Source of the DNA: CAYSLC01 sp964431545
GTDB taxonomy: Bacteria > Desulfobacterota > Desulfobacteria > Desulfobacterales > JAABSP01
Assembly (NCBI GenBank): GCA_964431545.1
Contig: CAYSLC010000126.1
Coordinates: 1 to 16,698, forward strand
Reading direction: 5' to 3'
DNA length: 16,698 nucleotides
Each line of letters starts with the position of its first letter. Positions within the stretch are counted from its first letter, which is position 1. A program made the position numbers and the translations under genes. Shown one piece after another: positions 8,234-14,492 of this stretch. The notes beneath the pieces are model-generated. The model was not told the origin of the DNA. It saw only the letters and a program-made list of their open reading frames with translations, and ran no database searches.

Positions 8234-8950
8234 TCAATTATGGATCCGGGAGCCCACCTCCTCCCCAAGGATCACCTTGGCGATGTTGCCCTTGCCGTTG
8301 AGATTGAAGACCACCAGGGGCAGGCCGTTGTCCATGGCCAGGGAGATGGCGGTGAGGTCCATGATCTTGAGCTGCTTTTCCAGGGCCCCCATGTAGGTGA
8401 TCCGGCGGACGAACCGCGCATCGGCGTTCACCGACGGGTCCGCGTCGTAGACGCCGTCCACCTTGGTGGCCTTGAGGAGGATCTGCGCATGGACCTCCTG
8501 GGCCCGGAGGACCGCCGCCGTGTCGGTGGTGAAATAGGGGTTCCCGGTGCCGGCGGCGAAGAGGACCACCCGCCCCTTCTCCAGATGGCGCAGGGCCCTC
8601 CGGAGGATGTACGGCTCCGCCATCTCGTGCATGGAGATGGCCGACTGGACCCTCGTGATCAGGCCCCGCTTCTCCAGGGCCCCCTGGAGGGCCAGGCTGT
8701 TGATGACCGTGGCGAGCATCCCCATGTGGTCGGCGGCGGTCCGTTCCATGCCGTAGGAGCTGGCGGCGATGCCGCGGAAGATGTTCCCGCCCCCCACCAC
8801 GATGGCCAGCTCCACGCCGAGGGCCACCACGCTCCGGATCTCCTCGGCCACGTACTGGATCACCTCCGGGCTGATCCCGAAGCCCTGATCCCCCATCAGG
8901 GCTTCGCCGCTCAGTTTCAGGAGGACCCGCTTGTACAGGGGGGCTCCCAA
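8234..8950 (-). CDS. pyrH: UMP kinase (TTG start)
   Basis: 238-residue hexameric uridylate kinase of the amino-acid-kinase fold that phosphorylates UMP to UDP; the bacterial enzyme is typically activated by GTP and inhibited by UTP. Motifs: LLKLSGEAL (10-18), VVGGGNIFRG (51-60), DHMGMLAT (74-81), GTGNPYFTTDTAA (134-146), KATKVDGVYDADP (160-172) and MDLTAISLAMDNGLPLVVFN (197-216). The start is TTG at 8950, five codons before the conserved YKRVLLKLSGEA; no ATG or GTG lies in frame nearby, and GGGGGAG is placed 8 bases upstream inside the end of tsf. It follows tsf by 5 bp. The rpsB-tsf-pyrH order is widely conserved. Confidence 0.96.
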   Translation of the reverse strand: MGAPLYKRVLLKLSGEALMGDQGFGISPEVIQYVAEEIRSVVALGVELAIVVGGGNIFRGIAASSYGMERTAADHMGMLATVINSLALQGALEKRGLITRVQSAISMHEMAEPYILRRALRHLEKGRVVLFAAGTGNPYFTTDTAAVLRAQEVHAQILLKATKVDGVYDADPSVNADARFVRRITYMGALEKQLKIMDLTAISLAMDNGLPLVVFNLNGKGNIAKVILGEEVGSRIHN

Positions 8951-8955
8951 GGGGG

Positions 8956-9552
8956 CTACTCCCCCACTTGGAACCGGACGAACCGGCGGACGGTGATGTT
9001 CTCTCCGGTCTTTCCGATCACCTCGTTGAGGTAATCGGCCACCGTCTTATCGGGCTCCCGGACGTAGGGCTGGTTCATGAGGCAGTTCTCCTTGAAGAAT
9101 TTCTGGAGTTTGCCCTCGGCGATCTTGTCCACCATCTTCTCGGGCTTGCCCATCTCCAGGGCCTGGGCCCGGTAGATCTCCCGCTCCTTCTCGATGATCT
9201 CCGGGGCCACGTCCTCGGGGACGATCCCGGCGGGGTTGGAGGCGGCCACGTGCATGGCGATGTTCCTGGCAAAGACCTTGAAGTCGTCGGTCTTGGCCAC
9301 GAAATCGGTCTCGCAGTTGACCTCCACCATCACGCCGAGCTTTCCGCCCATGTGGATGTAGGTCTCCACCACCCCTTCGGTCATGGCCCTGCCGGCCCGT
9401 TTCTTGGCGGTGGCCAGCCCCTTTTTCCGGAGGAACTCGACGGCCTTTTCCATGTCGCCGCCGCTCTGGCCCAGGGCGTCCTTGCAATCCATGATCCCCG
9501 CGCCGGTCTTCTCCCGGAGTTCTTTTACCATCGCTGCGCTGATCGCTGACAT
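8956..9552 (-). CDS. tsf: Elongation factor Ts (short form)
   Basis: 198-residue guanine nucleotide exchange factor for EF-Tu. The N-terminal UBA-like region (1-45, VKELREKTGAGIMDCKDAL) is followed by the EF-Tu-contacting TDFVAK motif (82-87) and a core ending ENITVRRFVRFQVGE. E. coli EF-Ts has 283 residues; this one resembles the shorter single-core form known from Thermus and many other bacteria, so it is not truncated (both ends are conserved). ATG at 9552 with AGGAGA 7 bases upstream, inside the end of rpsB; only one base separates the rpsB TAA from this ATG. Expression is probably tied to rpsB. Confidence 0.97.
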   Translation of the reverse strand: MSAISAAMVKELREKTGAGIMDCKDALGQSGGDMEKAVEFLRKKGLATAKKRAGRAMTEGVVETYIHMGGKLGVMVEVNCETDFVAKTDDFKVFARNIAMHVAASNPAGIVPEDVAPEIIEKEREIYRAQALEMGKPEKMVDKIAEGKLQKFFKENCLMNQPYVREPDKTVADYLNEVIGKTGENITVRRFVRFQVGE

Positions 9553-9553
9553 C

Positions 9554-10474
9554 TTACTCTCCTGTCTCCTCTGCTGCTTCCACCGCTTCCGCCGGTGCCT
9601 CGGTTGTCTCCTCCGTCCCCTCTCGCCTCACCAGCTCCCCGGTGGACCGCCGGATGATCTCCACCACCGGCCCCTGGGTGCCGTCCGAGATGATCTTCCG
9701 CTCCCCGGGCTTGAGATCCGCGCTGGCCACGGCGATCTCCGATTCGACATCCTCCTCCTCTTTGTCCGAGGCGGCCTGCCGCTGCTCCTCGAGTTTCTCC
9801 TTGCCCTCGATGCAGGCGTCGGCCACCCGGGAGGTGAGCAGACGGATGGCGCGGATGGCGTCGTCGTTTCCGGGGATGACGTGGTCGATGTCGTCCGGAT
9901 CGCAGTTGGTGTCCACCACGGCCACGATGGGGATGTTGAGCCGGCGGCCCTCCCGCACGGCGATGGCCTCGTTCTTGGGGTCGACGATGAACAGGGCCCC
10001 CGGCAGCTTGCCCATGTTCCGGATCCCGCCGAGGTTGCTTTCGAGCTTCAGACGCTCCTTCTCCAGCTTGAGCCGTTCCTTCTTGGTATAGAGGGTGATG
10101 GTCTCATCGTTCTGGATCTCGTTTAGGTGGTTGAGCCGGTCGATGCTCTGTTTGACGGTCTGGAAGTTGGTCAGCATGCCGCCCAGCCACCGGTTGCGGA
10201 CGTAGTACATCCCGCACCGGTCCGCCTCCTCGTGGATGGCGTCCCGGGCCTGCTTTTTGGTCCCCACGAACAGCACCATCTTCCCCTGTGCCACGGTGTC
10301 GATGAGGAAGTCGTAGGCCGTCCGGAACATCTTGACCGTCTTCTGGAGGTCGATGATATAGATCCCGTTTCGGGCCCCGAAGATGTACGGTTTCATCTTG
10401 GGGTTCCACCGCTTGGTCTGGTGGCCGAAATGGACGCCGGCCTCCAGCAGTTCCTTCATGGTGACATAAGCCAT
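9554..10474 (-). CDS. rpsB: 30S ribosomal protein S2 with acidic C-terminal extension
   Basis: 306-residue S2 that binds the 30S head/body junction near S1. Conserved segments: LLEAGVHFGHQTKRWNPKM (9-27), IYIIDLQKT (38-46), VLFVGTKKQA (67-76), NRWLGGMLTN (94-103), LFIVDPKNE (161-169) and VDTNCDPDDIDHVIPGNDDA (187-206). E. coli S2 is 241 residues, so about 65 residues from position 240 are extra: a mixed segment (250-285) then a tail rich in Glu, Ala and Thr. The ATG at 10474 is chosen because MAYVTMKELLEAG matches the family and AAAGGA is 8 bases upstream; the open frame to 10600 would add 42 unconserved residues. Candidate promoter and leader hairpin lie upstream. Confidence 0.97.
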   Translation of the reverse strand: MAYVTMKELLEAGVHFGHQTKRWNPKMKPYIFGARNGIYIIDLQKTVKMFRTAYDFLIDTVAQGKMVLFVGTKKQARDAIHEEADRCGMYYVRNRWLGGMLTNFQTVKQSIDRLNHLNEIQNDETITLYTKKERLKLEKERLKLESNLGGIRNMGKLPGALFIVDPKNEAIAVREGRRLNIPIVAVVDTNCDPDDIDHVIPGNDDAIRAIRLLTSRVADACIEGKEKLEEQRQAASDKEEEDVESEIAVASADLKPGERKIISDGTQGPVVEIIRRSTGELVRREGTEETTEAPAEAVEAAEETGE

Positions 10475-10506
10475 GGATCGATCCTTTCCTTTCGGTTTTG
10501 GTCCAC

Positions 10507-10569
10507 CGTCCCCATCGCTCCGGCCGCCGACTTTTCGAAAAAAGCACCAGGCGGCTCGGTCCGGGGACG
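10507..10569 (-). promoter_or_regulatory. Strong stem-loop in the rpsB leader
   Basis: On the minus strand, CGTCCCC (10569-10563) pairs with GGGGACG (10513-10507). Inside it, CCG-A-GCCGCC pairs with GGCGGC-CGG (9 bp, one bulged A). At the tip CTTTT and AAAAG (10544-10531) close a TTCG tetraloop. The structure starts about 15 bases after the predicted rpsB transcription start and ends about 32 bases before the ATG. In several bacteria S2 represses its own rpsB-tsf mRNA through a leader structure; a similar role here is inference. No U-run follows the outer stem, so it is not a standard terminator. Confidence 0.6.
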
Positions 10570-10590
10570 TGCGAAGTTGAAAATCGAAAT

Positions 10591-10619
10591 TTTGTACCAC
10601 ATCGAACCGGATCCCGCAA
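10591..10619 (-). promoter_or_regulatory. Candidate sigma70-type promoter for rpsB-tsf-pyrH
   Basis: On the minus strand TTGCGG (10619-10614) and TACAAA (10596-10591) are 17 bases apart, in a locally AT-rich stretch that stands out from the surrounding GC-rich sequence just after the prmC stop. Matches to consensus are 3 of 6 and 4 of 6. The predicted start near 10584 gives a leader of about 110 nt that contains the stem-loop. Moderate support only. Confidence 0.45.
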
Positions 10620-10643
10620 CCGATTTTTCATCCCCGTCCCGTT

Positions 10644-11510
10644 TCAGCGACGGCGGCGGAGCACGGCCACCCGGTCCAGCCCGGCGGGGTCCTTGAAGAA
10701 CCGAACCTCCCCGTATCGGCCCACGCCCCCGGCCCACGCCGCCACCGCGGACCGCTGGTCATGGCCCATCTCCAGGAACAGCAGCCCCTCCGGGGCCAGA
10801 TGGTCCGGGGCTTCGGCGATGATCCGGCGGATGGCGGCCATGCCGTCGCCGCCGCCGTCCAGGGCCCGCCTCGGCTCGTACCGGGCCACCTCTGGCTGGA
10901 GGCGGTCGATCTTTTCGGTGGCGATGTAGGGGGGATTGGAGAGGATGTGGTGGAACCGGGCGCGCGTCGGTCCGAGGGGGGCGAACCAGTCCCCGGCAAA
11001 GAAGGCGACCCCTTCCACCCGGTTTTCCCGCCCGTTTTCCCGGGCCAGGGCCAAGGCGGAGAGCGATCGGTCCGATCCGAAGTAGCGGTGGCCCGGTCGC
11101 TCGGCCGCCAGCGCCAGGAGGATCGCCCCGGACCCGGTCCCCAGGTCGAGGATCCGCCGGGGCTCCGAGCCGGCCGCCGGGGGGATCTCCGCCAGGGCCC
11201 GCTCCACCAGGCACTCGGTCTCCGGCCGGGGGATGAGCACCGCCGGGGTCACCCGGAGGTCGAGGGACCAGAACCCCCGTTCCCCGACGAGGTAGGCGGT
11301 CGGTTCCCGGTCCAGGCGCCGGCGGACCAGATCCCCAAACCGGCGGCGGTCGTCCTCCCCGACGGGGCGGTCGCCCCGGACCAGAAGGTCGGTGCGCGAG
11401 GTCCCCAGGACGTAGGCCAGCAGGATCTCCGCCGTGGCGCCGGGGCTGTCGATGGAATGTGTGTTGAAAAGGGCGGTGGTTCGGTAAAGGAGGTTATGGA
11501 TGGTCCACAA
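10644..11510 (-). CDS. prmC: Peptide chain release factor N5-glutamine methyltransferase (probable TTG start)
   Basis: S-adenosylmethionine-dependent enzyme that methylates the Gln of the release-factor GGQ motif; the substrate RF1 is encoded immediately upstream. With the TTG start it has 288 residues: an N-terminal helical domain (1-75), YLVGERGFWSL (73-83), LIPRPETE (92-99), SAM-binding ILDLGTGSG (120-128), the catalytic NPPYI (192-196) and ALDGGGDG (216-223). The start is chosen at TTG 11510 because MWTIHNLLYRTT matches family N-termini and GGGGG lies 6 bases upstream; the ATGs at 11540 and 11582 are possible but lack a ribosome site and overlap prfA more. It overlaps the prfA end by 17 bp. 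The identity is firm, the start less so. Confidence 0.93.
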   Translation of the reverse strand: MWTIHNLLYRTTALFNTHSIDSPGATAEILLAYVLGTSRTDLLVRGDRPVGEDDRRRFGDLVRRRLDREPTAYLVGERGFWSLDLRVTPAVLIPRPETECLVERALAEIPPAAGSEPRRILDLGTGSGAILLALAAERPGHRYFGSDRSLSALALARENGRENRVEGVAFFAGDWFAPLGPTRARFHHILSNPPYIATEKIDRLQPEVARYEPRRALDGGGDGMAAIRRIIAEAPDHLAPEGLLFLEMGHDQRSAVAAWAGGVGRYGEVRFFKDPAGLDRVAVLRRRR

Positions 11511-12597
11511 CGTCGCCCCCGGTTTCGAGGGAATCGGCATTCTGCTGGAGGGCGCGGGCCTGATGGAAGGTGACCAGTTCATCGATCACCGGGTCGAGAT
11601 CCCCCTGGAGGATCGCCTCCAGTTTGTAGAGGGTCAGTCCGATCCGGTGGTCGGTGACCCGTCCCTGGGGAAAGTTGTAGGTCCGGATCCGGCCGCTCCG
11701 GTCCCCGGTTCCGATCTGGCTCTTGCGCTCCTCGGAGCGCTTCTCCTCCTGCTCCCGGACCATCTGGTCCAACAGCCGGGCCCGGAGGACCTTCATGGCC
11801 TTGGCCTTGTTCTTCCACTGGGACTTTTCATCCTGGCAGGTGACCACCATCCCCGTGGGCAGGTGGGTGATCCGAACCGCGGAGTCGGTGGTGTTGACCG
11901 ATTGCCCCCCCGGTCCCGTGGAGCGGTAGACGTCGGTCTTCAGCTCCCCCGGATCGATGGTGAGTTCCACATCCTCGGCCTCGGGGAGCACCGCCACGGT
12001 GACCGCGGAGGTGTGGATCCGTCCCTGGGTCTCCGTGGAAGGGACCCGCTGGACCCGGTGGGTGCCGCTTTCGAACTTCAGGCGGCTGTAGGCGCCCCGG
12101 CCGTGGACCATGGCGATCACCTCCTTCATGCCCCCCACCCCCGTGGGGTTGTGGCTCATGATCTCCACCTTCCACCCTTTGTTCTCGGCATACCGGGCGT
12201 ACATCCGGAAAAGATCCCCCGCGAAGAGCCCCGCCTCCTCGCCGCCGGTTCCCGCCCGGACTTCGATGAGCACGTTCTTGTCGTCGTTGGGATCCCTGGG
12301 CGTCAGGAGCTTCTTCAGCTCCAGCTCCAGGCGCTCCTTCCGGTTCTCCAGGGCGTCCATCTCGTCCTTGGCCAGTTCCTTGATCCCGGGATCGGCGTCG
12401 CGCATGAGTTCCATGCTGTCGTCCATCTCCCGGACCGTCTTCCGGTAGGCCCGGAAGGCGGTGACGATGTCCTGGATCTCGGAGTGCTCCCGGGCGTACT
12501 TCTGGTAGGTCTCCTGATCCTTGAGGACCTCGGGGTCGCTCAGCAGGGCCTCGAGTTCCCCGAGACGCTCCTCCACCCCCTTGAGCTTATCGAACAT
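11494..12597 (-). CDS. prfA: Peptide chain release factor 1
   Basis: 367-residue RF1 that reads UAA and UAG and triggers peptide release. The anticodon-like PxT motif is PST (186-188) in QRVPSTETQGRIHTSA, where RF2 would have SPF, so this is RF1. GGQ is at 230-232 in STGPGGQSVNTTDSAVRI, with Gln232 the expected PrmC target. The N-terminal domain (1-105) is helical and charged; RAGTGGEEAGLFAGDLFRMY (114-133) is typical. Length is normal. ATG at 12597; the ribosome site is poor (GGGGGC about 9 bases upstream, part of a perfect CCCCCGGGGG palindrome in the 24-bp gap after rpmE). The stop is TAA. Firm identification. Confidence 0.98.
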   Translation of the reverse strand: MFDKLKGVEERLGELEALLSDPEVLKDQETYQKYAREHSEIQDIVTAFRAYRKTVREMDDSMELMRDADPGIKELAKDEMDALENRKERLELELKKLLTPRDPNDDKNVLIEVRAGTGGEEAGLFAGDLFRMYARYAENKGWKVEIMSHNPTGVGGMKEVIAMVHGRGAYSRLKFESGTHRVQRVPSTETQGRIHTSAVTVAVLPEAEDVELTIDPGELKTDVYRSTGPGGQSVNTTDSAVRITHLPTGMVVTCQDEKSQWKNKAKAMKVLRARLLDQMVREQEEKRSEERKSQIGTGDRSGRIRTYNFPQGRVTDHRIGLTLYKLEAILQGDLDPVIDELVTFHQARALQQNADSLETGGDVVDHP

Positions 12598-12621
12598 GGC
12601 GCGTCAGCCCCCGGGGGTCGA

Positions 12622-12843
12622 TCACTTGCCCGCCCTGGCCTGGTTGAACTTCTCGTACTTCTTGCGGAACCGCTCGATGCGGCCGGCCGTGTCCACCAGC
12701 TTCTGCTTGCCGGTGAAGAACGGATGGCACTGGGAACAGATCTCGACCCGCACATCCGACTTGGTGGAACCCACCTGGAGGGTATTGCCGCAGGCGCAGG
12801 TGATCGATGTCTCGTTGTATTCCGGGTGGATATCTTTTTTCAT
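12622..12843 (-). CDS. rpmE: 50S ribosomal protein L31 (zinc-binding type)
   Basis: 73-residue L31 that bridges the 50S central protuberance and the 30S head. It keeps the four zinc cysteines: Cys16 and Cys18 in TCACGNTL, and Cys36 and Cys39 in EICSQCHPFFTGKQKLVD. This is therefore the zinc form, not the cysteine-free paralogue made under zinc limitation. MKKDIHPEYN is a standard N-terminus. ATG at 12843 with GAGGGAG 10 bases upstream; it begins 28 bp after the rho stop and ends 24 bp before prfA. The rho-rpmE-prfA-prmC order is common in bacteria. Confidence 0.98.
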   Translation of the reverse strand: MKKDIHPEYNETSITCACGNTLQVGSTKSDVRVEICSQCHPFFTGKQKLVDTAGRIERFRKKYEKFNQARAGK

Positions 12844-12871
12844 GGTGCGTAAACTCCCTCTATTTCCAAAT

Positions 12872-14122
12872 TTACGTGTTCATCGAATCCAGAAATTCTC
12901 TATTATCTCGCGTTCCCTGCATTTTTTCAAGCAGAAATTCGAGGCTGTCCACCGGATTGAGGGTGGAGAGGAGTTTTCTGAGGATCCAGGTGCGGTTGAG
13001 GATCTCCCGATCCAGGAGCAGTTCCTCCTTGCGGGTGCCCGACTTCTTGATGTCGATGGCGGGGAAGAGGCGCTTGTCCGAAAGGCGGCGGTCGAGCTGA
13101 AGCTCCATGTTGCCGGTGCCCTTGAACTCCTCGAAGATCACCTCGTCCATCCGGCTTCCCGTGTCGATGAGGGCGGTGGCGATGATGGTGAGGCTCCCCC
13201 CCTCCTCCACGTTCCGGGCCGCGCCGAAGAACCGCTTGGGCCGCTGGAGGGCGTTGGAGTCGACGCCGCCGGACAGGATCTTGCCGCTGGGGGGGACCAC
13301 CGAGTTGTAGGCCCGGGCCAGCCGGGTGATGCTGTCCAAGAGAATCACCACATCCTTTTTATGTTCCACCAGCCGCTTGGCCTTCTCGATGACCATCTCG
13401 GCCACCTGGACGTGCCGCTCGGCCGGCTCGTCGAAGGTGGAGCTGATCACCTCTCCGCGCACCGAACGCTCCATGTCGGTCACCTCCTCCGGCCGCTCGT
13501 CGATGAGCAGCACGAAGAGGACGATGTCCTTGTGGTTGTAGACGATGCTGTTGGCGATGAACTGGAGCAGCATGGTCTTGCCGGAACGGGGCGGCGAGAC
13601 GATCAGCCCCCGCTGGCCGAAGCCGATGGGGGTCATCAGGTCCATGACCCGGGTGGAGTAGTTCTCGGAATCGCTCTCCAGGTTCATCTTCCGGTCCGGA
13701 TAGAGGGGGGTCAGGTTGTCGAAGAGGATCTTCTCCCGGGAGACCTCGGGGTCCTCGAAGTTGATCGCCTCCACCTTGAGCAGGGCGAAGTACCGCTCCG
13801 ACTCCTTGGGCTGCCGGATCTGGCCGGAGACCGTGTCCCCGGTCCGGAGGTTGAACCGGCGGATCTGGGAGGGGGAGACGTAGATGTCGTCCGGTCCGGG
13901 GAGGTAGTTGGAGTTGGGGGCCCGGAGGAACCCGAAGCCGTCGGGGAGAATCTCCAGGGTCCCCTCCCCGTAGATCAGCCCGTTCTTTTCGATCTGGGCC
14001 TGGAGCAGGGCGAAGATGAGTTCCTGCTTTCTCAGTCCGGCGGGCGCCTCGATGTGGTACTCCTTGGCGATCTGGGCCAGTTCCTTGATCTTTTTGTTCT
14101 TGAGTTCGACGATATTCATCAT
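12872..14122 (-). CDS. rho: Transcription termination factor Rho
   Basis: 416-residue hexameric RNA-dependent ATPase/helicase that ends transcription at C-rich rut sites. Seen: N-terminal helical part (1-48), primary RNA-binding cold-shock-like domain with DGFGFLR (61-67), Walker A SPPRSGKT (176-183), LIDERPEEVTDM (206-217), Walker B VVILLDSITR (258-267), the Q-loop segment PPSGKILSGGVDSNAL (277-292) and FKGTGNMELQLDR (333-345). No large insert is present. Length is close to E. coli Rho (419). The ATG at 14122 is chosen because MMNIVELKNK aligns with the usual N-terminus and GGAG (14137-14134) lies 11 bases upstream; ATG 14119 and ATG 14143 are alternatives. It is preceded by a promoter and a long C-rich leader. 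Confidence 0.97.
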   Translation of the reverse strand: MMNIVELKNKKIKELAQIAKEYHIEAPAGLRKQELIFALLQAQIEKNGLIYGEGTLEILPDGFGFLRAPNSNYLPGPDDIYVSPSQIRRFNLRTGDTVSGQIRQPKESERYFALLKVEAINFEDPEVSREKILFDNLTPLYPDRKMNLESDSENYSTRVMDLMTPIGFGQRGLIVSPPRSGKTMLLQFIANSIVYNHKDIVLFVLLIDERPEEVTDMERSVRGEVISSTFDEPAERHVQVAEMVIEKAKRLVEHKKDVVILLDSITRLARAYNSVVPPSGKILSGGVDSNALQRPKRFFGAARNVEEGGSLTIIATALIDTGSRMDEVIFEEFKGTGNMELQLDRRLSDKRLFPAIDIKKSGTRKEELLLDREILNRTWILRKLLSTLNPVDSLEFLLEKMQGTRDNREFLDSMNT

Positions 14123-14452
14123 GGGTTCAGTTACTCCGTTCATAAATATGGATATTCCACCATCGGCCCCAATGGCCGAAATCATGTCGTGGGATGCCCG
14201 CTGGAAAAACAGCTTCGGTGTCCGCGGGGAGACCGGCGGATGGGACGGCGGCTCTTTTTATGGATTGTGCCGTGTCTGAGAGTCGTTCAGGTAAGACGCC
14301 CTTGCAAAAGGTGAAAGAAAATATGGAACCGTCCTGATCTTATGGAGAAAACCGGCGGCTTGGGTCGGTTCGTACAGGCCGGGGGTATGTCGTTTCGGTT
14401 AAGGTTTCCGGGGACCGATTCAAGGACTGAGGCGGGCGGTGCCTGGTCCATT
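14123..14452 (-). promoter_or_regulatory. Long C-rich rho leader, possible autoregulatory region
   Basis: This covers most of the 370-bp gap between coaE and rho. Starting from the predicted promoter, about 330 nt would be transcribed before the rho ATG. Read as RNA, 14400-14361 contains 17 C and only 7 G in 40 bases, and further pyrimidine-rich, C-rich stretches follow at about 14260-14215. Rho in E. coli controls its own gene by acting on its leader; a C-rich, G-poor leader is what such control would need. No intrinsic terminator was found. The regulatory role is inference. Confidence 0.45.
14287..14451 (-). CDS. Possible 54-residue leader ORF upstream of rho
   Basis: An open frame runs from ATG 14451 to TGA 14287, starting MDQAPPASVLESVPGNLN and ending FHLLQGRLT. 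GAAGGAA precedes the ATG directly, but the promoter placement would start the transcript at or next to the ATG, so translation would be leaderless. About 58% of third positions are G or C, well below the neighbouring genes, which argues against a conserved protein. E. coli also has a short annotated leader peptide before rho, of unrelated sequence. No function can be assigned; it may be chance. Confidence 0.25.
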   Translation of the reverse strand: MDQAPPASVLESVPGNLNRNDIPPACTNRPKPPVFSIRSGRFHIFFHLLQGRLT

Positions 14453-14458
14453 TCCTTC

Positions 14459-14487
14459 AATCTAATGGATGGCGTACCCCGTGTCAA
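14459..14487 (-). promoter_or_regulatory. Sigma70-type promoter for rho
   Basis: On the minus strand a perfect TTGACA (14487-14482) is followed, after exactly 17 bases, by TAGATT (14464-14459, 4 of 6 to consensus). It starts 5 bases after the coaE stop codon, in an AT-richer patch. The predicted start is near 14452. It would drive rho-rpmE-prfA-prmC independently of coaE. This is the best promoter match in the window. Confidence 0.7.
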
Positions 14488-14492
14488 GAAAT

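Noticed and set aside
8118..8237. 40-residue N-terminal extension of frr
   Set aside because: The extension covers the hairpin and T-run and overlaps the pyrH end. The ATG at 8117 has a good ribosome site and gives the standard 185-residue RRF.
8956..9552. EF-Ts truncated compared with E. coli
   Set aside because: The short form of about 200 residues is a normal, widespread variant, and both ends here are conserved.
10475..10600. 42-residue N-terminal extension of rpsB
   Set aside because: It would translate through the leader hairpin. MAYVTMKELLEAGVHFG at 10474 is the standard S2 N-terminus and has AAAGGA upstream.
12598..12621. Perfect CCCCCGGGGG palindrome before prfA as a regulatory site
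   Set aside because: A 10-bp G/C palindrome is easily met by chance at this base composition, and it cannot form a hairpin with a proper loop. The G-run more likely serves as a weak ribosome site.
12872..14122. Rho Walker A reading PPRSGKT, not the E. coli PPKAGKT, as a sign of bicyclomycin resistance
   Set aside because: As far as I know this variation is common among bacterial Rho proteins, and the catalytic Lys and Thr are intact.
14123..14185. Longer Rho starting at 14185 or 14143
   Set aside because: The extra residues do not resemble Rho N-termini, and the ribosome site GGAG at 14137-14134 fits the ATG at 14122.
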